From Plantago major (Eukaryota > Streptophyta > Magnoliopsida > Lamiales > Plantaginaceae), in contig CM048840.1 in NCBI GenBank assembly GCA_026545765.1, forward strand, positions 51,646,580-51,710,579: 64,000 bases of DNA, written 5' to 3'. A model generated the notes under the pieces. The model made no database searches. It was not told where the DNA came from and was given only the letters and a program-made list of their open reading frames with translations. A program made the translations under genes and the position numbers. How positions within the stretch are numbered: position 1 is the stretch's first letter; each line of letters starts with the position of its first letter. Positions 34,865 through 46,599 of the stretch are shown one piece after another.

Positions 34865-36015
34865 GGTACTTCCTAATGCCCTTTCTGTCTACACTACTAG
34901 ACAATTGTGGCAGTTGTATGATTTCGGGTTATAGTTATTTGTTTTTCGCTCTCCTGGTATGGATGAGGTGTTTTGCAAAACTATTATGATAACCTTTCAT
35001 TCTTCTTGACCTTCAGCAATTCTCATGTACAGAAACATGACATTACAGTTTAAAATTTAAAATGGTTTGATGAATAGATGCAAATTTACTAGTGAGCACA
35101 AAAGGTGTACTATAAAGAGATTAAACTACAATGTCATGAGTAGTCTGTAAATTATGGCACAGGTTGAAAAAGATCCGGTCCAGGCAATGATTGTTTCAAA
35201 AACATTTTGGAAAGTCTTAAAAATACTAATACTAGCATATACCCCTTTCATTTTGAAAGTTTTTAGTTGATTTTTACTGACAAAAATTGACTTTGACCAT
35301 TTAATTAATCTCAAACAGTAATGGTAAAATCTTCAATTAAATTATATAATGAAACTTTTAGATCCTAAATTTTCATTATATAATTCATTTCAAGATTTTA
35401 CCAACGGTTCGAGATTAATTCATGTCAAAGCTGTATTTTGTTGACTGTAAAAAGTTAAAACTGGACAGCTTCTCCGGGACCGAGAGAGTATTAAACTAAT
35501 AATACAGGTGTCCTGATCCATAAAAAAACATTCATGGGTTCTAAATGGAAACATAAACACTCAAGTAGAGCATTCATCTTCTTGATTTATCCCCTGCTTT
35601 CAGCAAATGATCAACCAGGACTGAAAACATATAAACACTAGAGGTGACATGAAAACATAAATTGGAGTTGCAACTCAAACACCAATACATACTTCATAAT
35701 CAGAAAACCGTAATCTTGAAACCATGAATAGAAGTAGAACATTCATGCAAATAATTCTGAATGACCGACTTAGTTGCCGGAAATCGTCCTCTAAATTAGG
35801 GGTGTTCAAAACTACCAAATTACCCAAAAAACTGAACCGAACTGAGAAAAAGGTTTTGTTTTGATTTGCCATTTTAAAGCAAATCGGTTTTGTTTTCGGT
35901 TTGCCACTTTTAAGTGATTTGTACTGATTTATGAGAGGAGAACTCATGTTCTGAATCATGAATGTCTGCATATTCTTAGAATTTTATCTGTTCAGTTATA
36001 GTATTAGTTTTCATA
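34865..36015. other. 3' flank of the lyase gene and intergenic DNA
   Basis: No gene. A short inverted repeat surrounds 35338-35384 (ATTATATAATGAAA ... TTTCATTATATAAT). TAGGGGTGTTCAAAACTACC near 35797 resembles one terminus of the hAT-type MITE seen at 48274, but no partner end was found. Confidence 0.4.
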
Positions 36016-37415
36016 CTTAGCTTGTGTTTGCAAATGCTTAAAAAAGTGCTTTTGTGCTTTTCAAGTAGTAAAAGCAGTTTTTTAGTGTTTTATATTACAA
36101 CTTCTGCTGCAACTTCTCTGGAAAAAAGCAGGTAACCGCCAGAAGCAGAGAAGCAACCCAATAGCTGCTTCTATCTGCTTTAGGCCCTGTTTAGCAAAAC
36201 TAGCTGAAAATCTGGCAGAGTGGAAAGCTAGTAATCGATTAACTAATTTGGTAGTGAATAGGTAATTTGAAAAGCTAAATTTGAATAGGTAGCTGATTAA
36301 CTAGCTGAAAAGCTAGCTGATTTTAATATAGTTGTTTAGCAAATTAGCTGATAAGCTAGCTGGTATTTTATAAAATGACATAAAAGGGCATTACTCTTAT
36401 TTTTCTAAATAATAGTACATCACATTTTTGTCTAATTATTTTAATATATATTCAATGTACTTTTCACCGCCAGTTTAATAACATCATTGAAAATTATCAG
36501 AAGTTGAAAATAAATATTCGTTGAGCATTCTAACTTAATACGGAAAAAAAAATTAGTAACTTATGCAAGTTGCAAACAAGTACACAAAATGTATAACAAA
36601 GTTTCAACAAATATAAAATATAAGCCGTCTATTGAGAAAAGTAACTAACGATTGATTTTACTCTATTTAATTTAGGTTAGGGATATTTTCGGAATAAAAA
36701 GATAACAAATAGTTTTTTTTTTAAAAAAAAGCTAACTCAGGTAAACTTCTTCAACCAAATTGATTTAAAAAGTTAACGTTAAATATATGCTTTCTTAGTC
36801 GATGGTCAAAAAAAAAATAATTGAAAAATTTAATTTGAAGCTAGTGGTAAACAGGGCCTTAGTGTGTGTTTGCAAATGCTTTTACTCGTGCCTTTTTGTC
36901 TGTTTTTACTAAAAGTTGATTAAAGTTGATTTTAAGCAAAAGTCAGTAGTGTTTGATATATCATATAAAAAGCAGCTTAAAATTGTAAAAGCAGAAGTTC
37001 TAGTGTTTGCAAAAATTAATTTAATTAGTTGTTTTTAATTGGAAAAAAAGCTACTACGTGCTTAAAGCAGATAGAAGCAGCTATTGGGTTGCTTCTCTGC
37101 TTAAGATTCTGCTTTTTCCGCAGAAGTTGTAATATAAAACACTAAAAAACTACTTTTACTACTTCAAAAGCACAAAAACACTTTTTTAAGCATTTGCAAA
37201 CACAAGCTTAAGCACGTAGTAGCTTTTTTTCCAATTAAAAACAACTAATTAAATTATTTTTTGCAAACACTAGAACTTCTGCTTTTACAATTTTAAGCTG
37301 TTTTTTATATGATATATCAAACACTACTGACTTTTGCTTAAAATCAACTTTAATTAACTTTTAGTAAAAGTAGAGAAAAAGGCAAAGTAAAATCATTTGC
37401 AAACACACACTTAAA
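36016..37415. repeat. Complex of interleaved foldback elements
   Basis: Segment A (36016-36180) is an inverted copy of A' (about 37064-37209); termini read CTTGTGTTTGCAAATGCTTA and the complement. Segment B1 (about 36860-37063) is an inverted copy of B2 (about 37206-37413), with termini GTGTGTTTGCAAATG and CATTTGCAAACACACAC. The order is A, inserted MITE, B1, A', B2, so the two pairs interleave rather than nest. No coding. Confidence 0.75.
36181..36860. mobile_element. MITE with GGCCCTGTTTAGC/GTAAACAGGGCC ends
   Basis: About 680 bp. The left end TTAGGCCCTGTTTAGCAAAA and right end GCTAGTGGTAAACAGGGCCT then TA are inverted. It interrupts the surrounding foldback complex. A related right end occurs in SDR intron 1 (3095-3348). 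Confidence 0.7.
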
Positions 37416-38379
37416 TCTATCACCTTTGATGTAGAATTCTCCAACCAGTGGAGTCATGGGCTTGCCAACCCAAATGGGTCTCCTAAACTCTCCCATGAGT
37501 ACACCAATTTCCAGCACAAGTTGTGTGGTGAAGCAAGATCATTGAGATAAGATAGTTTTTTTTGTCATTGTATAACTATATTAGTAAAATGTAAATTTTG
37601 CTAAATATTTCAAAGATTAAAAATGCTATATCTTAGATGAATTTTCCCGTATCATTTGGGTTTTGGCAAATGTCGACTATATTAATGACCTGCTTAATCT
37701 CATGCCTAATATAACATACACCCGATTGTGTCTTGCTTCTCCCCATCTCATCCACTGGGAGATTCTTCCATAGACCTGTTTATGATTAGGTTGTAGAGCA
37801 TGTTACATATAATAAGTCCATTTGACCGAATCAGTATAAGAATTAGCATGAATTAATCAATTTTCCGTGATACATGATGAATATATATTTTATTTTAATT
37901 GTTAATGGTTTTGGATTTCCAATTTCATATATCCAATTCCACATACATGCATGTACAGTTCAAAGTTATTGAAAAACTGGTACCTAGTTCGACAATTTTT
38001 TCCGAAAAGAAGACCATTCAGTTTTACAATATTTCCCCACATTATAAATAGTTAATTACAACTAAGGCGGTATTTCTTTCACTTGTAAATACATTCAAAC
38101 TGTACTTTTAAAAGTTAAAAATAGTCAAGTTGTATTTCTTCACTAAAAGAATCAATCAACAATTACAATAAATAAATAGAAGCTTTTCTATTAATTGTCT
38201 TCTCTCATTCATTCACCATTTCTTTATTCTTTATTATATTGGCCTTTTTTTAAATTTAATTTTACTAGATCTTTTTTCAGAATTGATGTGTCACATTGGA
38301 CTTTGGCACGACTTTTCCGTAGAAACTAATAAGCATTTGAGTTTATACTACTACTATTACTAACACGTGGCGATGTCAC
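37416..38379. other. Intergenic, nothing recognised
   Basis: AT-rich, no open frame with family resemblance and no clear repeat. Confidence 0.5.
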
Positions 38380-39525
38380 TCGCCACGGTATAGTTTATTT
38401 TTAATAATAAATAGAAATATGAGGATTAAATAAATTAATCGAGAAAATAAGATAGTCAAAATTTCTTGTAGACAACATTGGTCGTGGTGTCGGTCGGTAG
38501 TCATTCTTCATCCAATATTATATCATTTGGATGTTTATTTATGTTAACTATATGAAATGTAAAAATAGGGTCCTACCGTACCCGACTTGTTAATTAGTAA
38601 CATATACATTTTTTTTACAAAAAAATTTATCCCTCAAACGGAACCAAAATAAAATACAAAAGTATACAACACAATCAATAGGGTTGTTCCCAACAATCTC
38701 GCAGTGATATGTGGTCACTCCACCACACACACAAAGATATTGCCACGGGTATAGTTTACTTTTAATAATGAATATAAAGGAGAGGTCACAAAATTAATCG
38801 AACAAATAAGATAATCAAACTTTCTTGTAAGCAAAGTCGGTGGGGTGTCGGTGGGTAGTTCTTTTTCATTTAATACTATATTACCGAGTCTTTTTATGGT
38901 GCGACTCATCATGACGGATATGATTTTAAATGTTAGGATCCAATACAGCCTGAACCCGTTCAGGACCTGACGGGTTGATAACATATATTTTTATATCGGG
39001 TCATATACCCGTACCAGACCCGTTATATAGTAACAGATACATATTCTTAACAAAAAATGTATCGCTCAAACCCAAAAAAAAAAATACAAATGTTATAACG
39101 CAATTAACAGGGTTGGTTCCCAACAACTCTCGGGGTGGTATGTGGTCCATTTTACGAATATAATTTCACATAACGGTCTTTTTGCACCCACCCACAACGT
39201 TAAACCACCCAACAAAATATACATCCTACTAATTTAACCATACAATGTTGCGGTTTGGAACAAGTTTGAGTATATGCCCGATCGGGACCTGAACATCAAC
39301 ATGATCCCACCCAACCAAAATTCATTCAGCACCCGACGGGTTGATAACATATATTTTATATCGGGTCATCGACCCTTACCAGACCCGTTAATTAGTAGTA
39401 ACCGATACATGTTCTTAAATTAAGATTATATCGCTCAAACCAGAACAAAAATAAAATATAAAAAGTGTATAATGTAATTAACAGGGTTGGTTCACAAAAA
39501 TTATTATTTTACAAAATATAATTTC
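38380..39525. repeat. Three diverged copies of a roughly 370-bp unit
   Basis: Shared blocks recur in order: GGTATAGTTTA(T/C)TTTTAATAA, AAATTAATCGA, GGTGTCGGT, then AACAAAAA, TATCGCTCAAAC, AATAAAATA, CAATTAACAGGGTTG and GTTCCCAACAA. The last block group is at about 38600-38700, 39030-39125 and 39395-39500. No coding. It may be a small dispersed-to-tandem satellite or the remains of a repeated non-autonomous element. Confidence 0.65.
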
Positions 39526-40740
39526 ACATATGCTAAGGTAGTTTCCCCCCATCGGCGGGGAAAATGTACATTTTACTAATTTAACCATAAAATATTGTGG
39601 TTTGGGTCTTGTTACAGAGATTTAGAGCGAGTTTGAGTATATGTCCGATCCGAAACTGAACATCATTATTTTGAAGTTTGATAGAACCCAACCCATTTAA
39701 AAGTAAAATGACGGAATACCAGTGTAGTAAGATATAATCCGACATGTGCCCAATAGTGTCCCTGACTCTTGTAAGAGTATCTTATATGATCTTTTTATTT
39801 TTTGAGTAGTTATTGATTAAAAAAAAGTAATGTTTCAAACAAAACAATCTTATTTTGTGATATCTTATTATATTTTTCATATGCAGTTAACAAAAACTGA
39901 AGAGCGTCCACCTAAACATATATTTATTTCATCTTAGCCTCCCTGCAAAATGAAAAATGGTCCATCATTTTGTGCAATATAACTCCGTAATAAATATGAG
40001 TAATTAATTTAATCTGTAATAATACAACTCTGAAATGTATGACTTCACTCATTAAGGTTCCCCAGCCACGCTAAGTGATTCACCTATGTGATTATTTTTA
40101 ATTGAATTTTGGCACCGTATGTGCCCAATTAATTATTTGTATAATTTGTCGATTTGGTCTTCAATTTAAGAAAAATGCTTATGTTTCGTATAGTTAAAAT
40201 CTTTCAGTCAACTATGATTAATATTACCATTAATTATTTTTATTCTTAGTTCATGCATTCTTAAAATTTTATGTTACTCAAATATTCAACACTTTTGTTT
40301 TTCACTTTCTTTTTAGAAGATAGTCAAGATACTTCTATTCTATATTAAAAATGTATGGGTTTCTTTGAAAATGTGAAACAAAAGGGCAAAGCTAAAATTT
40401 GCATACTTAAAAGATTTAATTACCAAAGAACAATCAATTTCAGTTACTACATGTTGGGACTTAAAACCTTTAACAAATTCAAGTTTATTTTGGATGTCAA
40501 CTCTCAACAATCATAAGACATAAAATTTTGACACTAAACAATAACATTGCCCTCATGATCCCTAGCAACAACACTAATAACACCCCTATCCGGGCTTTAC
40601 TCAACCGTAAAGTCAAAATTATAATTGGACATTTAAATAAATATTAATTTATTTTTAACTGGATGGAGTGAGTATTAAAAATTTAATAAATACTCTACTT
40701 TTAAAACTATATTTTATTTTACTGCATACAATAATTTATT
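39526..40740. other. Intergenic, nothing recognised
   Basis: AT-rich with no supported gene. The stretch holds isolated microsatellite-like A/T runs only. Confidence 0.5.
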
Positions 40741-41890
40741 TAATTAATAATATTATTCAAATCGGTGTTTATGGACTCGCCTTGTCACGGTGTATTTAAT
40801 ATAAGCTCAAATATTTTCAGAATTTTGTAGATAAGTTCATATAAATGTCGACAACTAGTAGATGTAATTTAATAAATTTATATTTATTTTAATAAGTATA
40901 TGATTTATTTAATTAACTAAAAATATTTTTCGGAGTTTTGTAGATAAATTCGTATGAGATTTTAATAAAAACTACACACTATGCGGTCAAAATACTAAAA
41001 ATAAACTATGAAAGTTATAAGCTGCATTGCATTTTGAATATTAAAAGTTTTCATAGTTTATTTTCAAAATTTAAATTTACACAACCAATATATATCATTT
41101 AATAAATTTATATTTTATTTTAATGAAGAAAATATTTACTTAATAATAATATTCATAATTGGTGTATATGGATTCGTCTTGTCGCGGTTAATCCAAAAAT
41201 ATGTTCCAAATATTTTTTGGAGTTTTGTAGATAGATTATATGAGATTTAATAAAAACTATATATGTAGTCAACATACTAAATATATAAATAGTGAAAGTT
41301 ATAAGGTTCATTTTATTTTTCAACTTTAGAATTTATACGACCATTAGATCTTATTTAAAAAATTGATATTTTATTTTAATATATAAATAATTTATTTAAT
41401 TAATTATAATTATTTTTGAAGGAGAAGATCGAAAGAAAGGAGAAAATTGATGGTGAAGAACAAAGGAGAATATTGAAAGGAAAGAGAAGCCCCATGGTCT
41501 ATTTTGGGAGCTGGGGTGTTTTGGTTTGCTGGAGGAACAAATGGGGGTTCTATGTAATTTTGAACTTGGATTTTCTTTAACTTTAGCATCGGTTCTGATT
41601 TTGCTACGTACTAATTTCGATAAATGGTTAAAAGTTAATCCTTAACTTAATTACTTCAAAACACAATTAAAAATATTGATAATAATATTTTCCTTATTTT
41701 GCCGTAAATTAAAGTGGACTGGCATGTGACAGAGGGAGTATAAGACTGGTGTCTATGGATTCGTCTTGTCGCGATGAATTCAAATATGTGTTCAAAATAT
41801 TTTTCAGAGCTTTGCAAATAAAGTTATATGTAATTTATGAAAAACTATATATGTAGTTAACATACTAAAAATAAATTATACATTTCTAAA
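40741..41890. repeat. Three diverged copies of a roughly 400-bp AT-rich unit
   Basis: The core GGTGT(T/A/C)TATGGA(C/T)TCG(C/T)CTTGTC plus CGG, then ATATTTTT...GAG(T/C)TTTG(T/C)AGATA and AAAACTAYAYA...GTCAA(A/C)ATACTAAA, is seen at about 40763, 41162 and 41748. Part of the third is separated by 41405-41735. No coding. Confidence 0.65.
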
Positions 41891-42005
41891 TTACTATTTT
41901 TTTTTCTTTATTTTTGTTAATGAAACTCCATGAAATTCAAAGATACATGTCACATAGGATTTTGCACATGTGGCATGACTCTTTACTGAGATATGTTATC
42001 ATTTT

Positions 42006-42007
<2 letters not shown>

Positions 42008-42081
<74 letters not shown>
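42008..42081. repeat. (TA)n microsatellite
   Basis: About 37 uninterrupted TA dinucleotides. Confidence 0.95.
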
Positions 42082-42084
<3 letters not shown>

Positions 42085-42787
42085 GATGTTGTTTCTCACA
42101 CAATGTAACCAGTATATATGTCCTCCAAGTGGTCTCGGACTAGTTAGAAACTAATCGACATTCCTTGTTAGAATATTCGGAAAGGGAAAGGACTAAATGT
42201 GAGAAAAGGCCATGGCTACAAATATTCATTCCTTGTTGCTTATAATTTAAGGGGAAATGCAATGCTTTTAATTACTAGTGGAGTGGTAGAGACTAGAGAG
42301 TATCATAAATTTACCAACAACTTTCTCAGAGAAATATACTCAGACATGTCTTCATTACTCCAACAAACCACATTTACTCGCATTCATACTCACACCACAC
42401 ATTTAAATTCACAAAAAGAGTGAATGTAGATAATTTATTTAGATGTGAAAAAACAATGTTGAGCATGCTACTTAAGTTTTGATTAATAATATCGATAATT
42501 TTCTTAACAATACATGTTCGTTTCTGAATAAATTATCTAAAAACCGACTTGATCTTAAATTCAATCTTTGTAAATTTCAAAAAGAAATGCTATTATATAA
42601 TTTCTTGAAAATACTTCCTGTACATATGCAGAGGAAATTCAGGAAAAATCTGATGCAACAATACTGTAGAGGTTCATATTAGGAACAAAAAATTAAAAAA
42701 AAAAAGCTTAAAAAGATTACAAGGAAAAAAAGGAGTCTAGAATACAAAATCAAGAACTGGCATTTTTTTTGTTCTTGGTATGACTAC
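42082..42787. other. Intergenic and 3' flank of the CLE gene
   Basis: No gene supported; the short open frames here have no family resemblance. Confidence 0.4.
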
Positions 42788-43060
42788 TTATCTGTTGTGG
42801 AGAGGATTTGATCCTGTGTATACTCTCCTCTTCTCAGTACCAAAAGTGTTCTTTTGGTTCCCAGCTGGTGCAACAACAACATTCTTGAATTGATGATTTT
42901 TGACACAACAATTTTTAGCAGAATGAACTCTTTTCCCATCTGCGAGAAATGGATTCTCCAGAAGCAAACTCATCATCAGTAGCACAAGAATGAAGGACAA
43001 GAAGATAAATCCTCCTCTTAATCCCATGTCAACTCTTTCTTGAAGTTTGGTTCTGTACAA
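42788..43060 (-). CDS. CLE-family signalling peptide precursor (CLE22-like)
   Basis: Single exon, 90 residues. The protein has a short basic start, a strong hydrophobic segment (GFIFLSFILVLLMMSLLL, residues about 17-34) acting as signal peptide, a variable middle, and ends with the CLE motif RRVYTGSNPLHNR immediately before the stop. The motif at the extreme C-terminus is diagnostic of single-domain CLE prepropeptides, which are cut to 12-13 residues, secreted and sensed by LRR receptor kinases. The closest ending I know is Arabidopsis CLE22 (TGPNPLHNR). Two usually conserved prolines differ: position 4 is Tyr and position 7 is Ser. Position 7 normally becomes arabinosylated hydroxyproline. 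The start could be Met12 (43027) instead of Met1; either leaves a signal peptide. No introns or frame damage seen. Confidence 0.85.
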   Translation of the reverse strand: MYRTKLQERVDMGLRGGFIFLSFILVLLMMSLLLENPFLADGKRVHSAKNCCVKNHQFKNVVVAPAGNQKNTFGTEKRRVYTGSNPLHNR

Positions 43061-43111
43061 GGAACCTTTTTGGAGTTCTAATTAGTCAGAATGGTGGTGA
43101 AAGGGAGCACC

Positions 43112-43125
43112 AGTATATATATTTT
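43112..43125 (-). promoter_or_regulatory. TATA box of the CLE gene
   Basis: AATATATATACTGG on the minus strand, about 55 bp before the first ATG, followed by a leader of normal composition. Confidence 0.55.
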
Positions 43126-43424
43126 GCATGGGGTATGGTGCCTTGGAAAAAACTGAACAATTGTTTACTGAGATTTCAAATCCAAATATTATCAAGTAGA
43201 GAGAAAAGGAAGGAAATAAGAGAGTAAGGGGAAGTGGTTGCTGAATTACATTAAGGGGTTATTACATATACCCCTCTTAGATAGGGACATTGCATTTAAG
43301 CACCAGTTAGTTCATCAATTACATCTAAGTCCAAAAAGCTGATTTTTTGTTGATCAACTTATAAGTTGAAATTCATTAGTGGACAAACAAACAGGTCCTT
43401 AGTTTATTTTACCCCCTTTTCGAT

Positions 43425-43700
43425 TTTAATACACAATAATGTCCAAAAAATAAATAAAAAATGGAAAAATAATTTAGGTTGAATAAAAAATTATGAACAA
43501 TAAATAAAAAATAGAAAAAAATATTTTTAAAATATATATTTTTTTAAAATAAATAAAAATTAGAAAAGTTATTTTAAAAAATATGAATATAAATAAATAA
43601 TATAAAAATATTTTTTTTGGATAAAAATGAAAAATAGAAAAATTATTTTAAGAAATAAAAAAGAAATTACTAAATAAAAATTGAAAAATAAATAATGACA
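43425..43700. repeat. A/T-rich low-complexity stretch
   Basis: Degenerate AAATAAATAAAAAATAGAAAAA units repeat several times. No coding. Confidence 0.7.
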
Positions 43701-43703
43701 TAG

Positions 43704-44320
43704 CGGGTACCCGCAATCGGGTACCCGTAAAAGATCGGATCGGGATCGGACTACCCTATCGGGAGTTATTTTATGTTATCGAAGAAATTCTGAAATGAAT
43801 ACAATTTAGATTTATTAAAACATGTCATAAACATGTATATAGTTGATGGTTCTTATGTTACGGTAGAAGGTCATCCCTTAAGTCAAACTTAAAACATCAT
43901 AATGGAAAACATGCTGGGAAATATATGAAGCTTTCTGCAATGTATCAATATATAGACCGATTTACGCGTATATAATTCCGCATGCATTTTGAAGTAATTA
44001 AACATAAGTACTATATATATCTACAAATCATTAAGTATGATTTTATACTGATCTCCATAGATTACAAAATATATTATTACAATATAGGATCAATGATTTG
44101 ATATTATGTATTAATAAATATTTCCTTAATAGTTAGATATTCGGGTACCCATCGGGTTTCGGGAATAAAATTTAAATCCCAAACCCGACCCGCAAACTTG
44201 ATAAATTTTTCGGGAATATACTTTGCGGGTACCCAATCCCGAAATATCCGACCCTATCGGGATTTTATACAATAGGGTCGGGACGGGATCGGAATTACCC
44301 GAACCCTCTTCCCACCCCTA
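43704..44320. repeat. Repeat rich in CGGGTACCC, possibly a hAT-type MITE
   Basis: The left part has CGGGTACCCGCAATCGGGTA and GATCGGATCGGGATCGG; the right part ends GGGTACCCAATCCCG...GGGTCGGGACGGGATCGG and CCCACCCCTA. The right end looks like the TAGGGGTG terminus of hAT MITEs (compare 48274-48785); the left end does not clearly match. It truncates the CACTA-associated fragment to its right. Confidence 0.4.
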
Positions 44321-45400
44321 CTACCAAGACCATAAACCTGACCCTTGTTGTCGGGTGGGTTGACCTGTAGAAAGTTCCGGTCTTGTTCTTCCACGGACAA
44401 CTCCTCACCCTCGAGCAGCCTCTCCGCAATGATCCGCTCCACCTCACTCTGTAATAGTCAAGTGTATACGAAATGAGCTACAATTTCATATTTAATTTAT
44501 AATACACATGCATATACAACTGTAACACTTAGCAAATACACATACCGCAATAAGTTCGGACTTCTGGTCCACCCAAACGCCGTTCTTGAACTTCCCCATC
44601 TTCATTTGCTCTAGGCAAGTCTTGGGTTGGTTCAGGTTCAGCTAAAGAACATTATATATTGCAACAAGTAGTTAGTAAGTTGGTAGGAATGCAAACAAGT
44701 GGTAAATTGGTATAAATGAAAGCAATACACATGTGTACAAATCATGTTGTAATCAGAACACACATATATATACTTACCGACATCTGGCGATCAGTGACAA
44801 CAGCTCGTGACCCGAAGTGATGCATGGCAGAGCCCTTACCATCTCATGGCTCGGTCACCAATTCACTGTTCTTGTAGGACTGATCCTCGACGTGATTAAG
44901 TCTCCAATACTCATGCCACATAGCCCACTCTTCGTCCCCAATATGCATATACTGTGGCGGCTTTCCTTTGTCTCGGTATTTTTTCATGTCAGCCACCATA
45001 TGCCTATACAGGTCAGTGCCTAGAGATGTAGGAAAATGGTTCGTTGGGAAAATCCTATTGATTGAAACTTTCTCCAGACCTCCGGGAAAAGCATGAAAAA
45101 AAAAGCGTCTCGAATGGTATGATCCCTCCGTCACCCCAGAATGAAGGGAGTGATCTCGTAGTTCTTGGTCTGTGAAGATGCGTTGTTAGGTGCTCCATTT
45201 TCTTTTTCCATTGAGGCCAAACCTAAACCTGTGCTCGAGAGATAGCTGTCCATACATTGATAAGGGATGTGTGGATTCTCGAGAAGAGAGGAGCCATGGT
45301 GGTCCCCCAGAACGATCGAAACAAGATTGGGTCCATTCAAATTGGCTAGTTCGGGTACCGTAATCACTCCCGAATAAAAGATTTGCTTGGGTTGGGTCAA
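44321..45400 (-). pseudogene. CACTA-associated accessory protein fragment (Transposase_24-like)
   Basis: Minus-strand exons: 45400-about 44790 (PYQCMDSYLSST, SINRIFPTNHFPTSLGTDLY, HMVADMKKYRDKGKPPQYMH, EEWAMWHEYWRLNHVEDQSY, MHHFGSRAVVTDRQM then a GTAAGT donor), about 44642-44546 (MKMGKFKNGVWVDQKSE), and 44455-44330 (SEVERIIAERLLEGEELSVE, NPPDNKGQVYGLGS). It is the same family and exon order as 2-626. An in-frame stop near 45130 and truncation at 44320 make it non-functional. No element ends were found. Confidence 0.65.
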
Positions 45401-45639
45401 TTATAAATTATAATTCGGTCTTGTTTGGATTTTGAATTTGTTCTAATAAAGTTTTTGGGAGGCCGTTTTATAAAGAGCAAATAGTTATTGACAATAATTT
45501 GATATGGTTGACTTACTAAAATTATATTTAAATGTTTGATGTCAAATTAATTCTCAAGTTGAAAATAATTTGCCCCCCATAATTTTAAATAAATACATCA
45601 ATTTCCTTTCAGAACAAAAATTCCACTAATGAAGAAGTG

Positions 45640-46430
45640 TTCTCTTTTTGTTTTTTTGAGAAAAATAAAGCTTCCATTCAATCAGGAATCAAAATACATC
45701 AGGGTTGGTGACTGGAATATCATGGAGATGAAAAGAATCAACGTCTACTGTGCTAGCTAAAAAATAATCTAACTTATTACCACATTGTCTAATAGACGAA
45801 AAACAAACAACATGAAAAAAATAATGAAAGCGTCTTCGTCTCTTCGATGATGTTTCTGGCTGTTGAAAGTGAAGGAGTAGTGGCCTGAAGTTGGGTTATG
45901 ACATTCTTACTATCGCCTTCAATAATGACCTGCTGTAAAGCCTCATCAATCACTACATCAGTCACAAAAGGGAAGCTACTTCTGTTCCTGGCGAATATAC
46001 AACACTCACACCGTCCTGATTTGTTTAAACGAAAATTGACTTTGATAGTTCTGGCTTCAGGGGGTACCCATGGCTGCTCAACATCCGGCGGTAGGGGACT
46101 AGAGTAGACTGTTTGAGCCTGCTTGTACCTGGCAATGAATCTTTGGCCTGCAGATTCATATCTAACTACTGATTCATGAACAACTTTGTTCCTATTATTC
46201 CATATAGCCCAGCATGTTGTGATAAAGAACTCAGAGTCCTCAATATTCAGGGATTTATGTACCTGTTCAATCCATTGTTGGATATTAGTAACAACACAGT
46301 GATTAGTGCAGTAAGATAAGGGAGATATGGCCCATATCAGTCTGGAAATGTCACACTCGAGAAACAACATGTAGTAGAGATTCATGTGCATTATGAAAAA
46401 CAGGACTAACACCATTTTGTATCAATCCCT
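45640..46430 (-). pseudogene. LINE 3' fragment with RNase H-like domain
   Basis: Open on the minus strand from 46415 to 45789: the region before RNase H typical of plant LINE-derived ORFs (FITTCWAIWNNRNKVVHES), then PEARTIKVNFRLNKSGRCE and VIIEGDSKNVITQLQ. This is an RVT_3-type RNase H with an internal deletion, since the stretch between the first and second active-site regions is too short. A T-rich tract at 45648-45658 (poly(A) on the minus strand) marks the likely 3' end. 5'-truncated and dead. Confidence 0.65.
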
Positions 46431-46599
46431 TTATTGCGCAAAGCAAGAAGAACAAGCAGTGAATTTTTTAAAATTCGCCAAGTAAAGATCTTAATTTTAT
46501 TTGAAAGCTTGTGCTTCGAAATCCAATTCCAATCGCACATATGCATCCTACTAGTACTACTTGTTTTATTTTCCTCTGCAGCTTACGAATGTCTCTTGC

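Noticed and set aside
35675-35971. 98-residue minus-strand open frame near a TAGGGGTG sequence
   Set aside because: No family resemblance; composition is like the surrounding repeat DNA.
45898-46107. Plus-strand open frame opposite the LINE RNase H fragment
   Set aside because: The minus strand shows the recognisable RNase H-type sequence; this is its shadow.
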